Shown here piece by piece: positions 8,250 to 16,138 of a stretch of DNA of 20,868 bases. The notes under the pieces were generated by a model. That model did no database searches and was not told the DNA's origin. It saw only the letters and a program-made list of their open reading frames with translations. The first letter of the stretch is position 1. Each line of letters starts with the position of its first letter. Position numbers and translations under genes: made by a program. The stretch is from Candidatus Tectimicrobiota bacterium (GTDB lineage Bacteria; UBA8248; JACPRG01). The stretch is taken from the NCBI GenBank assembly GCA_016190025.1, contig JACPRG010000131.1:1-20868 (forward strand), in the 5' to 3' direction.

Positions 8250-8266
8250 CCGGACGTAGGTCAGGC

Positions 8267-8305
8267 GCCTCTCCGGGGGCGGCGGGTTCCCGCCCCTGGA
8301 GAGGC
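8267..8305 (+). terminator. Strong stem-loop after the binding-protein gene (attenuator or mRNA-stabilising)
   Basis: Sixteen base pairs, including one G-U, form between 8267-8282 and 8290-8305 with a 7-base loop at 8283-8289. Only TTT follows, so it is probably a partial terminator or a 3'-end stabiliser rather than a full stop. It lies between the binding-protein stop and the first permease start, where such hairpins commonly raise binding-protein expression above that of the membrane components. Confidence 0.7.
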
Positions 8306-8319
8306 TTTCGAGGGAAACC

Positions 8320-9174
8320 GTGAGCGTCTCCGCGCGTCGCTTCCAGGCCGCTCAGTGGCTGCCGTTCCTGCCGGTGGGGATCTTCTTTCTGGCGATTTTC
8401 GTGTTTCCGCTCTCCCAGGTGATCAGTCTGAGCCTTGAGCCGAACGTCCTGGTGAGGAAGTTCAGCGGGCCGATCACGTTGAATAACTATGGCTATTTTT
8501 TCAGCAGGCAGTTCTACATCGAGGCTCTCTGGCGGAGCCTGCGGATCTCCTTGCTCTCCGTGGCGCTCGGCCTGCTGATCGGGTATCCGACCGCCTGCAT
8601 CCTGCGGAGATTCTCCAAGCGCATCGGAGGCACGCTGATCCTGCTGATGACTTTCCCCCTGTTGGCGGGAGTGGTGCCGGTTCTGTTGGGGTGGATGATC
8701 ATCCTCTCCAAGGGCGGAAACCTGAACCGGTATCTGATGGCTTTGGGAGTCACCCGGGAGCCGATCCGGTTCCTCGGGACCGAGACGGGCCTCGTCATCG
8801 TTCTGACGCACTACGTGTTTCCGTTCATTGTTCTGAACGTCTTCGCGGTCCTGGTCCGCATCGCGCCCTCGCTCGAGGAGGCGGCGCGCAACCTCGGGGC
8901 CGGGCCGATGAAGACCTTCTTTCGGGTGACGCTTCCCCTCTCGATGCCGGGGGTCCTCTCGGGCTTGCTGATCGCGTTCTCCCTGGCCATCAGCGCCTAC
9001 GTCACCCCCCAGTACATCGGGGGAAGCGCCCTTCTGGTCGTCACGACGCTCATTTCTCAGTTCATGACGGCCACCTTCAATTTTCAAATGGCGGCCACGT
9101 GCGCCGTGATATTGCTCGTCTTCTCCCTGGTCGTGATCTTCCTGTACAACAAGGTTCTGGCGAGGATGGGTTGA
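8320..9174 (+). CDS. ABC transporter permease, PotB type
   Basis: A 284-residue inner-membrane permease of the spermidine/putrescine importer class. About six hydrophobic helices are visible, beginning near residues 13-35. The cytoplasmic coupling (EAA) loop EEAARNLGA lies at 186-194 and is followed by LPLSMPGV, as expected for contact with the ATPase. The start is GTG 8320, with GAGGG about 5-8 bases upstream. It follows the binding-protein gene after the hairpin and precedes the second permease by 10 bases, so the two permeases are co-translated and probably form a heterodimer. Family membership is clear; the substrate is not. Confidence 0.88.
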   Translation: MSVSARRFQAAQWLPFLPVGIFFLAIFVFPLSQVISLSLEPNVLVRKFSGPITLNNYGYFFSRQFYIEALWRSLRISLLSVALGLLIGYPTACILRRFSKRIGGTLILLMTFPLLAGVVPVLLGWMIILSKGGNLNRYLMALGVTREPIRFLGTETGLVIVLTHYVFPFIVLNVFAVLVRIAPSLEEAARNLGAGPMKTFFRVTLPLSMPGVLSGLLIAFSLAISAYVTPQYIGGSALLVVTTLISQFMTATFNFQMAATCAVILLVFSLVVIFLYNKVLARMG

Positions 9175-9184
9175 GGGGCGAGGG

Positions 9185-9985
9185 ATGAGGCACCGAATCG
9201 TCAGAGTGGCCGGGACGGGGCTTTCGCTGGCGTTCCTCCTGGGGGCCTATGTGTTCCTCCTGGCTCCGTTGCTGATCGTCGTTGTCGGAAGCTTCAATTC
9301 GGCCCCGACCTTTCCCAGCGTGTTTGAGTCCTTCACGCTGACGTGGTACCGGCAGGTCTTCGCTCAGGAAGACTTTCTCAACGGCATCTGGATCAGCGCC
9401 CGGGTCGCCTTCCTCGCCGGCCTGCTGGCCCTCGTCCTTTCCGTCCCCTTTGCGCTCCGGGTGAGCCGGACGACCTTCCGGGGGAAGGACCTCTTGATGG
9501 CCTTCTTCATGGCCCCGCTGGCCCTTCCCCAGATCGTTATGGGCCTTGCGATGCTCCGGTTTGTTTCGATGATCGGGATTCCGGCTTCGGTCACGGGTCT
9601 CGTGCTGATTCACGCCGTTTTTATCGTGCCCTTCGTCCTTCGGGCGCTGCTGTCGAGCCTCGCGCGCTTCGATCGAAGCGTCGAAGAGGCGGCCAGGAAC
9701 CTGGGCGCGGGTTATTTCAGGACGCTGTGGAAGGTGACTTTGCCGATGATCCGCCCGGGCGTGACCTCGGGGTTTGTCTTCGCGTTTATCATGTCCTTCG
9801 GCAACGTGCCCCTTTCCTTGTTCTTGACGAGCGCGCCGGTCGTCACGCTCCCGATCGTGATGGTCAATTACTTGGACCTCCAGTTTGATCCCCTGGTCAC
9901 GGCCGTGGGGGGTCTCTTGGTCATGGGCATTCTGATTCCGACGGTTCTCCTGGAGAAGGTGTTCCGCATCCGGCTGTTGGATTGA
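9185..9985 (+). CDS. ABC transporter permease, PotC type
   Basis: A 266-residue second permease of the importer, with a hydrophobic first helix at about 12-36, further helices, and the EAA loop EEAARNLGA at 167-175 followed by LPMIRPGV. ATG 9185 is preceded by GAGGGGCGAGGG, which also spans the stop of the previous gene. PotC-type permeases usually start with a short N-terminus, as here. The nearly identical EAA loop in the neighbouring permease fits two related subunits facing the same ATPase. The gene ends at the start region of the ATPase gene. Confidence 0.88.
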   Translation: MRHRIVRVAGTGLSLAFLLGAYVFLLAPLLIVVVGSFNSAPTFPSVFESFTLTWYRQVFAQEDFLNGIWISARVAFLAGLLALVLSVPFALRVSRTTFRGKDLLMAFFMAPLALPQIVMGLAMLRFVSMIGIPASVTGLVLIHAVFIVPFVLRALLSSLARFDRSVEEAARNLGAGYFRTLWKVTLPMIRPGVTSGFVFAFIMSFGNVPLSLFLTSAPVVTLPIVMVNYLDLQFDPLVTAVGGLLVMGILIPTVLLEKVFRIRLLD

Positions 9986-9996
9986 GGGACGGACTC

Positions 9997-11073
9997 TTGG
10001 GCACGCTGGAAATCCGGAACCTGTGGAAGTCGTTCGGCGACGTCCCCGCGGTGAAAGGCTTCAACCTGCGGGTCGAGGAAGGGGAGTTTGTCGCTCTCCT
10101 GGGTCCGAGCGGCTGCGGCAAGACAACGACGCTTCGCAGCATCGCCGGGTTCGAGGATGTGGACGTGGGACGGATCCTGATCGGCGGGCGGGATGTGACC
10201 CAGGCCCCGCCCCACACGAGAAACACGGGGATGGTCTTCCAAAACTATGCGTTGTTCCCGCACATGACGGTGTTTTCCAACGTCGCCTTCGGTCTCCAGA
10301 TGCGGAAGGTTCCCCGCCAGGAGATCCGCCGCCGCGTGGCCCGCGCGCTGGAGACCGTCCGGCTCCCGCGGTTCGAGGACCGAAAACCCCACCAGCTCTC
10401 CGGGGGGCAACAGCAGCGCGTCGCCCTGGCGCGCGCGCTGGTCATCGAGCCCGAGGTCCTGCTCCTGGACGAGCCCCTCAGCAACCTGGACGCAAAGCTT
10501 CGCGAGGAGATGCGGATCGAGGTCCGCCAGATCCAGAAAGACGTGGGGATCACCACGGTCTTTGTGACGCACGATCAGGAGGAGGCCCTGGTGATGTCGG
10601 ACCGGATGGTCCTGATGAATCTGGGGGAGGTGGTCGGACAGGGGACCCCCATCGATTTGTTTGAAAAGCCGAGCCACCCCTTTGTGGCGAGCTTCCTCGG
10701 CCAGTCCAACCGGATCGAGGGCCGGGTGGCCGAGGTCCAGGGCCCCGCTGCGAGGGTGCGGACGTCGGGCGGGATGGATCTGCGGGGAAGGGGATTCGAG
10801 CGCCTCGCGGTGGGAGACCCGGTCGTCGTATTCGTGAAGTGCTGCCGGATCCGCATGCGTCCGCCGCAGGAGGGCGCCGAGTCCCTGAATCAGTTGAAGG
10901 CCCGGGTTGATTTTGTGACGTATCTCGGGCCAACGATACAATACGTCTGCTCCGCTTCCGGTGAGCGGGTCGTCGCCACGCTGCAAAACGAGGAGGACGG
11001 CCTGATGCACCGCGCCGGAGATGAGGTGACGCTCGGATGGCGCGAAAAAGACACGCTTATATTGAAGAGGTGA
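9997..11073 (+). CDS. ABC transporter ATP-binding protein, PotA type
   Basis: A 358-residue ATPase of the polyamine-type importer. Walker A GPSGCGKT is at 36-43, the Q-loop lies in MVFQNYALFPHMTV, the signature LSGGQQQR starts at 134, Walker B LLLDE is at 155-159, and the H-loop is His192 in VTHDQEE. The C-terminal part after about residue 230 is the expected TOBE-type regulatory region. I chose TTG 9997 because GAGGG lies 8 bases upstream and the protein then begins with the family-like TLEIRNL; TTG 9982, overlapping the permease stop, is possible and adds five residues. The 3' end overlaps the regulator gene by 37 bases. Completeness of all nucleotide-binding motifs indicates an active ATPase. 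Confidence 0.9.
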   Translation: MGTLEIRNLWKSFGDVPAVKGFNLRVEEGEFVALLGPSGCGKTTTLRSIAGFEDVDVGRILIGGRDVTQAPPHTRNTGMVFQNYALFPHMTVFSNVAFGLQMRKVPRQEIRRRVARALETVRLPRFEDRKPHQLSGGQQQRVALARALVIEPEVLLLDEPLSNLDAKLREEMRIEVRQIQKDVGITTVFVTHDQEEALVMSDRMVLMNLGEVVGQGTPIDLFEKPSHPFVASFLGQSNRIEGRVAEVQGPAARVRTSGGMDLRGRGFERLAVGDPVVVFVKCCRIRMRPPQEGAESLNQLKARVDFVTYLGPTIQYVCSASGERVVATLQNEEDGLMHRAGDEVTLGWREKDTLILKR

Positions 11074-11783
11074 GACCCGAATCCCTGATGGACCGCGCGG
11101 TCGCTTCCGGGGACGCCGTCAGCCGGCGGAGAGTCTTCAGCGACTATAAGAAAATGGCGAAGGGTCTCGCGGAGTTTCTGGGCCCCTCTTGCGAGATCGT
11201 TCTCCATGATTTCCGGAACCTGGAGAGGTCGATCGTCGCCATCGAGGGGAACGTCACGGAGCGGTCCGTCGGCGGTCCCGTGACGGAGCTTCTGCTCCAC
11301 CTCCTGAAGGCGGGAAAGACGAGAGAAAATCTGTCCAATCTCCGCTCTTCGACGTCCTCCGGCAAGCCCCTGAAGAGCGCCATCTTTTTCATCCATGACA
11401 ACGTCGGCAACGCCATCGGGGCGCTCTGCCTCAATTATGACCTGTCCGCCGCCCTCATGTACAAGCAGGTCCTCGACGACTTCGTGCAGGCCGAGCCCTG
11501 GCGGGCCGCGCGAGGGTCCAAGCCGGGGGGGAACGGCCGGGAGCCTTTCGGGAAAGACGTGCAGGACACGCTCGACGAGATCATGCGCGACGCCCTGGGG
11601 CGCGTGGGAAAACCCGTCCACTTGATGAAAAAGCGGGACAAGTTTCTGGTCACCCGCTACGCGGAGGAGCGGGGGGTCTTCCTGCTGAAGGGCGCCGCCG
11701 ACCGGGTCGCGGAAATTCTCCGGGTCTCGCCGTTCACCATCTACAACTACCTGCGGGAGATCCGGAACTCAAAGGGATCCTGA
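11037..11783 (+). CDS. YheO/DauR-family transcriptional regulator
   Basis: A 248-residue regulator with an N-terminal YheO-like ligand-sensing domain (about 36-147, containing YKKMAKGLAEFLGPSCEIVL and a GGPVTELLLHLL segment) and a C-terminal helix-turn-helix (about 200-243, ending in VSPFTIYNYLREIR). Both parts align by eye to E. coli YheO. The family includes DauR, a regulator of D-arginine use, so a nitrogen-compound effector is reasonable. ATG 11037 has GAGGTGA seven bases upstream and lies inside the ATPase gene; ATG 11088 is a weaker alternative. The overlap suggests translational coupling to the importer. Residues 1-33 are an extra basic extension relative to the core domain. Its targets probably include this operon, which is inference. 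Confidence 0.83.
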   Translation: MARKRHAYIEEVRPESLMDRAVASGDAVSRRRVFSDYKKMAKGLAEFLGPSCEIVLHDFRNLERSIVAIEGNVTERSVGGPVTELLLHLLKAGKTRENLSNLRSSTSSGKPLKSAIFFIHDNVGNAIGALCLNYDLSAALMYKQVLDDFVQAEPWRAARGSKPGGNGREPFGKDVQDTLDEIMRDALGRVGKPVHLMKKRDKFLVTRYAEERGVFLLKGAADRVAEILRVSPFTIYNYLREIRNSKGS

Positions 11784-13568
11784 TCCGGAGCCGGTTGGGG
11801 CCCGCTCGGCTCGACGGGTCCGGGGGGGCCTGCGGAGGGCGACCGGGACCTTTTCCCGACCCAAGGTCCGGAAGAGCCCCCGGTCCGTGAGGCCGAGGTC
11901 CGGGATCGAGACCAGGGAAAGAAAGGAGAGCGTCACAAAGGGGGAAGGAAGACCGCAGCCGAGCTGCCTCGCGGCCCGATTCACCTCGCCGAGCCCCTTG
12001 ACAATTTCCGCGAGCGGCCGGTCGCTCATGAGGCCGGCGATGGGCAGAGGGAGGAGCGCCAGGGCTTTCCCTCCGCGCACCGCGCACAACCCGCCCCCGG
12101 ATTCCCCCAGAATGTGGAAACCCGCCAGGATTTCCTCATCGGCTGCGCCCACGCCGATCAGGTTGTGGTGGTCGTGCGCGACCGAGGAAACCAGCGCCCC
12201 CTCCCGCAGGCCAAAACCCCGAACGAAGGCTGAGGAGGCCCGGCCCTTGCCCGTGTACCTGTCCAGGACGGCGATCTTCAGGATGTCGTTCCCAGGGTCG
12301 CTCGCAAAAGCGCCCCTTCGGACGGGAACCTCCAGGCAAAGCTCCTTCTTCAGCAAAGAATCCGGCGTCACCTCAATGACCCGCGCCGCGGTTTTCCGGG
12401 CGCCCGGGCGGGGCGCGGCGATCTTCAGGATATCCCCGGGGAAGCTCCGGGGAATGCGGAGGGTCCCGACGCACCACGCGGGTGCGGGCGCGAGGCGCGG
12501 GGGCCGGTACGTCGCGTCCGGCCCGTGGACGACGCGGCCCTCGACGAGCACGTAGCGGGGTCGGATGGTCCGCAAGGAAGGGAGCAGAAGCAGGTCGGCC
12601 TTTTCGCCGGGCAAGAGAGAGCCTCTCTCGCCTTCCAGACCGTAATGGCGGGCGCAATTCCTGGAGGCCATGGCCAGCGCCTGGACGGCGGAAAGCCCGA
12701 GGGCGATGGACTTCCGCACGCAGTGGCTGATTCCGCCCTCCCTCAACAGGTCGTCCGCGTGCTTGTCGTCGGTGCAAAAGCAAAGGCGCTCCGTGCTCAT
12801 GCCCGACCGCACCAGGGCGGGGATGATCGCGTCGAGGCTCCTCGCGGCTGAGCCTTCCCGCAGGAACGAGGTGATCCCGACGCGGCTCCGGTCCCGGACC
12901 TCCTCGAATGTGACGCATTCGTGGTCGTCTCGCACGCCCATTTTTTGCAGCCGGACGAGATCGGAGGCGCGGACGCCGGAGAGATGCCCCGCCGGCATCT
13001 TGCCGAACTCTTTGGTCAGCTTGAGAAGCCGCGTTTGCCTGGGTTCTCCCGCGAGCAGCCGGTCCCCGTTGAGCTCGCCCATGGCCAAGACGCCGGGCCA
13101 CCCGGCCATCTCCTCGATTTCCCTCCGGCCGAAGCTGGCGCCGGAGGTCTCCAGGCCGCGCGCCGTGGGCACCTTGCAGGGGGCGATCAGGTAGACGCGC
13201 AGCGGCAATCGGGCCGCCGCCTGCACAAGCCACTGGACGCCCCGGATGCCCAGGACGTTGGCAATTTCATGGGGATTGATGAAGACGGTGGTGGTCCCGG
13301 CGGGCAGGACGGCTGCGGCGAACCGGGGAAGCGTGAGGAGGCAGGATTCCGTGTGAAGGTGAGCGTCCATGAAGCCGGGCGTCGCGTACAGCCCGTGCGC
13401 GTCCAAGACGCGATGCCCGCGCCCCCGGCCGGGAGGCCGGACCCCGGAAATCCGTCCGGTGGAGATTTCAATGTCCGCCGGATAGATCTCTTGGGTGGCC
13501 ACGTTGACGAATTGGCAGTTCCGAATGACAAGGTCCGCCTTTTTGTCCACTTGTCGATCCGGGCTCAT
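11769..13568 (-). CDS. ade: Adenine deaminase (Ade family)
   Basis: A 599-residue adenine deaminase-type enzyme, converting adenine to hypoxanthine and ammonia in the cytosol in purine salvage or degradation. The family pattern is visible throughout: PGFMDAHLHTES with His70 and His72, HEIANVLG at 100-107, ETSGA at 140-144, GEL with Glu165, GH at 194-195, DDHE at 214-217 and TDD at 266-268. The C-terminal domain has SSVAHDHHN, LPLPIAGLMSD and PDLGLTDRGLF. Length matches the family. The segment after Glu165 (GELNGDRLLAGEP) departs from the usual EMMNFPGV stretch, so substrate preference could differ. The start at 13568 has no clear Shine-Dalgarno. The gene converges on the regulator with a 15-base tail overlap. 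Its presence supports a purine theme for the neighbourhood. Confidence 0.85.
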   Translation of the reverse strand: MSPDRQVDKKADLVIRNCQFVNVATQEIYPADIEISTGRISGVRPPGRGRGHRVLDAHGLYATPGFMDAHLHTESCLLTLPRFAAAVLPAGTTTVFINPHEIANVLGIRGVQWLVQAAARLPLRVYLIAPCKVPTARGLETSGASFGRREIEEMAGWPGVLAMGELNGDRLLAGEPRQTRLLKLTKEFGKMPAGHLSGVRASDLVRLQKMGVRDDHECVTFEEVRDRSRVGITSFLREGSAARSLDAIIPALVRSGMSTERLCFCTDDKHADDLLREGGISHCVRKSIALGLSAVQALAMASRNCARHYGLEGERGSLLPGEKADLLLLPSLRTIRPRYVLVEGRVVHGPDATYRPPRLAPAPAWCVGTLRIPRSFPGDILKIAAPRPGARKTAARVIEVTPDSLLKKELCLEVPVRRGAFASDPGNDILKIAVLDRYTGKGRASSAFVRGFGLREGALVSSVAHDHHNLIGVGAADEEILAGFHILGESGGGLCAVRGGKALALLPLPIAGLMSDRPLAEIVKGLGEVNRAARQLGCGLPSPFVTLSFLSLVSIPDLGLTDRGLFRTLGREKVPVALRRPPRTRRAERAPTGSGSGSL

Positions 13569-13610
13569 GTCAAAAGAGGTGTGGAAACGGGGTCAAACGG
13601 CAGCCGTCCC

Positions 13611-13642
13611 TTGCGCCCGCGCGTGAAAATGATGTTATTATA
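13611..13642. promoter_or_regulatory. Possible divergent promoter region between ade and the small membrane protein gene
   Basis: On the plus strand TTGCGC (13611-13616) precedes TATTAT (13636-13641) with a long 19-base spacer. On the minus strand the same AT patch reads TATAAT (13642-13637), directed toward ade, but the -35 region there is poor. This is the only AT-rich patch in the 105-base gap, so control of both genes from here is plausible. Confidence 0.35.
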
Positions 13643-13673
13643 GAGCGGGGTCCCTCTAGGGAGGAGAAAAAAG

Positions 13674-13868
13674 ATGAAACAACTGGTGACGGTGGGTTTT
13701 CTGCTCGGCGTCGTTTCCGTGATCCTGGCGATCATCTCCAGGTTCACCGTCGGTCATCAACTCGCATCGGTCGCTTCCCTGTCCTACCTGGACTTCGCCA
13801 ACACGCTTTTCCTCGGGTCGATCAGCCTCGGCGTCTGTGCGCTCTTGCAATCCAAGGGAGGGCAATAG
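13674..13868 (+). CDS. Small two-helix membrane protein, unknown function
   Basis: A 64-residue protein beginning at ATG 13674 with a strong GGGAGGAG ribosome site. It has two hydrophobic segments, about residues 5-22 and 39-58, joined by a short polar loop containing a HQLASVASLSYLD stretch, and a short basic or polar tail. This is consistent with an inner-membrane hairpin protein. It has its own promoter-like sequence upstream and a strong hairpin downstream, so it may be a separate transcription unit. I do not recognise the family and cannot assign a role. Start-site quality, hydrophobic pattern and isolation from longer overlapping genes support it being real. Confidence 0.65.
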   Translation: MKQLVTVGFLLGVVSVILAIISRFTVGHQLASVASLSYLDFANTLFLGSISLGVCALLQSKGGQ

Positions 13869-13879
13869 AGCCGGAAGCC

Positions 13880-13931
13880 GGGCGGCACTGGCGGGCAAGG
13901 GGTTGCAGGCCCCAAGCCGCCAGTGCCGCCC
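13880..13931. terminator. Perfect 15-bp inverted repeat with nested stem
   Basis: GGGCGGCACTGGCGG (13880-13894) is exactly complementary to 13917-13931. Inside the 22-base loop, GGGG (13899-13902) can pair with CCCC (13910-13913). It lies between the small membrane protein stop and hyuA. No U-run follows, so it may be a Rho-assisted terminator, an RNA stabiliser, or a dispersed REP-like element. The rest of 13932-14042 shows only the hyuA ribosome site. Confidence 0.6.
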
Positions 13932-14042
13932 CCCCTCTGTGTCTGCTGTCATCTCTGAAAGCGCAGCGAAGGACCCGCCGTTCGTGCGATCGCCTTTCGA
14001 GGGCCGTGTCGCGAAGGGCAATCCCCGCGCGGAGGAGGATTC

Positions 14043-16100
14043 ATGGCCAGATACAGCGTCGGGATTGACATCGGGGGGACCTTTACGGACTTGGTGTGTT
14101 TGAACGAAGAGACCGGACAGATCACAAATTTCAAGGTCCCCTCCACCCCCCCGACGTTCATCGAAGGGGTGCTGGAAGCGCTGCGGCGGGCCGTCCCGAA
14201 CCCCGAGGAGATGCGCACCTTCCGGCACGGCTCGACCATCGCCACGAACGCCATTCTGGAACGCAAGGGCGCCCGGACGGGTCTTGTGACCACCGAGGGT
14301 TTCCGGGACATCCTCGAAGACGCCCGCGGTGAGCGCCCCGAGGTGTTCGACCTGACGTGGGACCCGCCTCCGCCGCTGGTCCCCCGGTACAACCGGCTCA
14401 CCGTTCCCGAGCGGATCGGCTACGAAGGCGATGTCCTGGTCCGGCTGAAGGAGCAGGCCCTCAAGCGGATCGCCCGGGTCTTCCGCAAGCGGGGCGTGGA
14501 GAGCGTGGCCATCTGCTTTCTCAACGCCTTCATGAATCCCGCGCACGAGAGGCGGGCCCAGGCGATCCTCTCCCGGCTCCTTCCCGGCGCCTACATCTGC
14601 ACCTCGAGCGATGTGTTCCCCGAGATGCGGGAGTTCGAGCGCACCAGCACCACCGTCGTCAACGCGTACCTGGGGCCGATCCTGGACCGCTACCTGGGTG
14701 AGCTGGAGGCCCGGAGCAAGGCCTGGGGGTTTCAAGGGGACATCCTGATTATTCATTCGGGGGGCGGGGTCATCAGCCCGAACCTGGCCCGCGCCATCCC
14801 GGCCCGGACCTGCCTCTCCGGCCCCTCCGGGGGGGTCGTCGGCGGTGCCTACATCGGCTCTCTGGCCGGGCACGAAAACCTCATCACCTTCGACATGGGG
14901 GGGACGAGCGCCGACCTGTCCCTCGTCTGGAAGGGGCGACCCCTGTACAAGCCCGGCTTCAACGTCGAGTTCACCATCCCGATCCGCTTCCCCTGCGTGG
15001 ACATCACTTCCATCGGAACCGGGGGCGGCAGCATCGCCTGGATTGACGAGGGCGGCTCGCTCAAAAACGGCCCCCAAAGCGCCGGGGCGCAGCCGGGACC
15101 GGCCTGCTACGGCCGGGGCGGCCACCAGCCGACCAACACCGACGCCCACGTGGTTCTGGGGGTCATCGCCCCCGATCAGTTCCTGGGCGGAGCCATGACC
15201 CTTTATCCGGACAAGGCGCGGGAAGCCATCGCCGAGAACGTCGCGCGCCCCCTGGGGATGTCCGTCGAGGAGGCGGCGGAGGGAATCCTGCGTCTCGCCA
15301 ACGCCAACATGATCAACGCGGTCAAGCTGATCACCGTCGTCCGGGGGTATGACCCCCGGGATTTCGCCTTCGTGGCCTTCGGCGGGGCGGGGCCGATGCA
15401 CGCCGTCTCCATGGCGGCCGAGCTCAAGATCCCCAGGGTCATCGTTCCGCGGTATCCAGGTGTGACATCGGCCTTCGGGGCGCTCCGGGTGGACGTGCGG
15501 CACGACTTCATCCGGCCCGTCCTCAAGAGAACCGCCCTGCTCTCGTCGGAGGAGCTGGCCCGGGCCTACCGGGACCTCGAGGCGGAGGCGCGCAAGACCC
15601 TCAAGGGCGAGAGGATCCCCCTGGAGCGGGTCGAGTTCCACCGCTACGCCGACGTGAAGTATTTCCCTCAGTCCAAGTACATGACCATCGCGGTGCCGCC
15701 GGGCCGGATCGGGAAGGGGGCGGTCGAGGCGATCGTCGAGACCTTCCTGGGGCAGTACCGCAAGGAGTTCGGATACCAGATCCCTGAGGAGTACGGCGAG
15801 GTCGAGGTGAGCAATGCCCGCCTCGCGGCCATCGGGGTCGTGCCCAAAGGGGTCCTGCGGAGGAGCCGGAAGAAGGGGGACGCCCGGGACGCCTTGAAGG
15901 GGAGGCGGCGGGTCTTTTTCCGGGAGAGCGGCGGTTTCACGGACACGAGGATTTACGACCGGGCGGCCCTGGGGGTGGGGGCGAGGCTCAAAGGCCCCGC
16001 CGTCATCGAGCAGCCCGATTCCACGACCGTCCTCCCTCCGGGGGCGGCTGCGGTGGTGGACGGCTATTCGAACCTGATCATCTCCCCCGACGGCCGCTGA
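14043..16100 (+). CDS. Hydantoinase/5-oxoprolinase subunit A (HyuA family)
   Basis: A 685-residue ATP-dependent HyuA/OplahA-type subunit. These enzymes, paired with HyuB, hydrolyse cyclic amides (hydantoins, 5-oxoproline, lactams) or act as carboxylases in related families. The N-terminal actin-like domain has DIGGTFTD at 9-16, HGSTIATNAILERKGA at 62-77, SGPSGGVVGG at 259-268 and DMGGTSAD at 284-291, all expected for ATP binding. The C-terminal part includes the family PGV/TSAFGALR region. ATG 14043 follows GGAGGAGG. hyuB begins 38 bases downstream, forming an obligate pair. This HyuA family is unrelated to the E. coli gene also called hyuA, which is a dihydropyrimidinase. The substrate cannot be inferred from sequence alone; N-methylhydantoinase, caprolactamase and acetone- or acetophenone-carboxylase-like roles are all open. 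Confidence 0.88.
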   Translation: MARYSVGIDIGGTFTDLVCLNEETGQITNFKVPSTPPTFIEGVLEALRRAVPNPEEMRTFRHGSTIATNAILERKGARTGLVTTEGFRDILEDARGERPEVFDLTWDPPPPLVPRYNRLTVPERIGYEGDVLVRLKEQALKRIARVFRKRGVESVAICFLNAFMNPAHERRAQAILSRLLPGAYICTSSDVFPEMREFERTSTTVVNAYLGPILDRYLGELEARSKAWGFQGDILIIHSGGGVISPNLARAIPARTCLSGPSGGVVGGAYIGSLAGHENLITFDMGGTSADLSLVWKGRPLYKPGFNVEFTIPIRFPCVDITSIGTGGGSIAWIDEGGSLKNGPQSAGAQPGPACYGRGGHQPTNTDAHVVLGVIAPDQFLGGAMTLYPDKAREAIAENVARPLGMSVEEAAEGILRLANANMINAVKLITVVRGYDPRDFAFVAFGGAGPMHAVSMAAELKIPRVIVPRYPGVTSAFGALRVDVRHDFIRPVLKRTALLSSEELARAYRDLEAEARKTLKGERIPLERVEFHRYADVKYFPQSKYMTIAVPPGRIGKGAVEAIVETFLGQYRKEFGYQIPEEYGEVEVSNARLAAIGVVPKGVLRRSRKKGDARDALKGRRRVFFRESGGFTDTRIYDRAALGVGARLKGPAVIEQPDSTTVLPPGAAAVVDGYSNLIISPDGR

Positions 16101-16138
16101 CCCGCCGGGAGGACATTCTTCGGGAGGAGGCCCGCGCC

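Noticed and set aside
13932..14042. Possible small gene between the inverted repeat and hyuA
   Set aside because: The plus-strand frame here has no start with a ribosome site and no family-like sequence; the only clear signal is the hyuA Shine-Dalgarno.
13656..15641. 661-codon minus-strand open frame
   Set aside because: It is antisense to the small membrane protein and hyuA, with no domain-like sequence. The hyuA motifs settle the coding strand.
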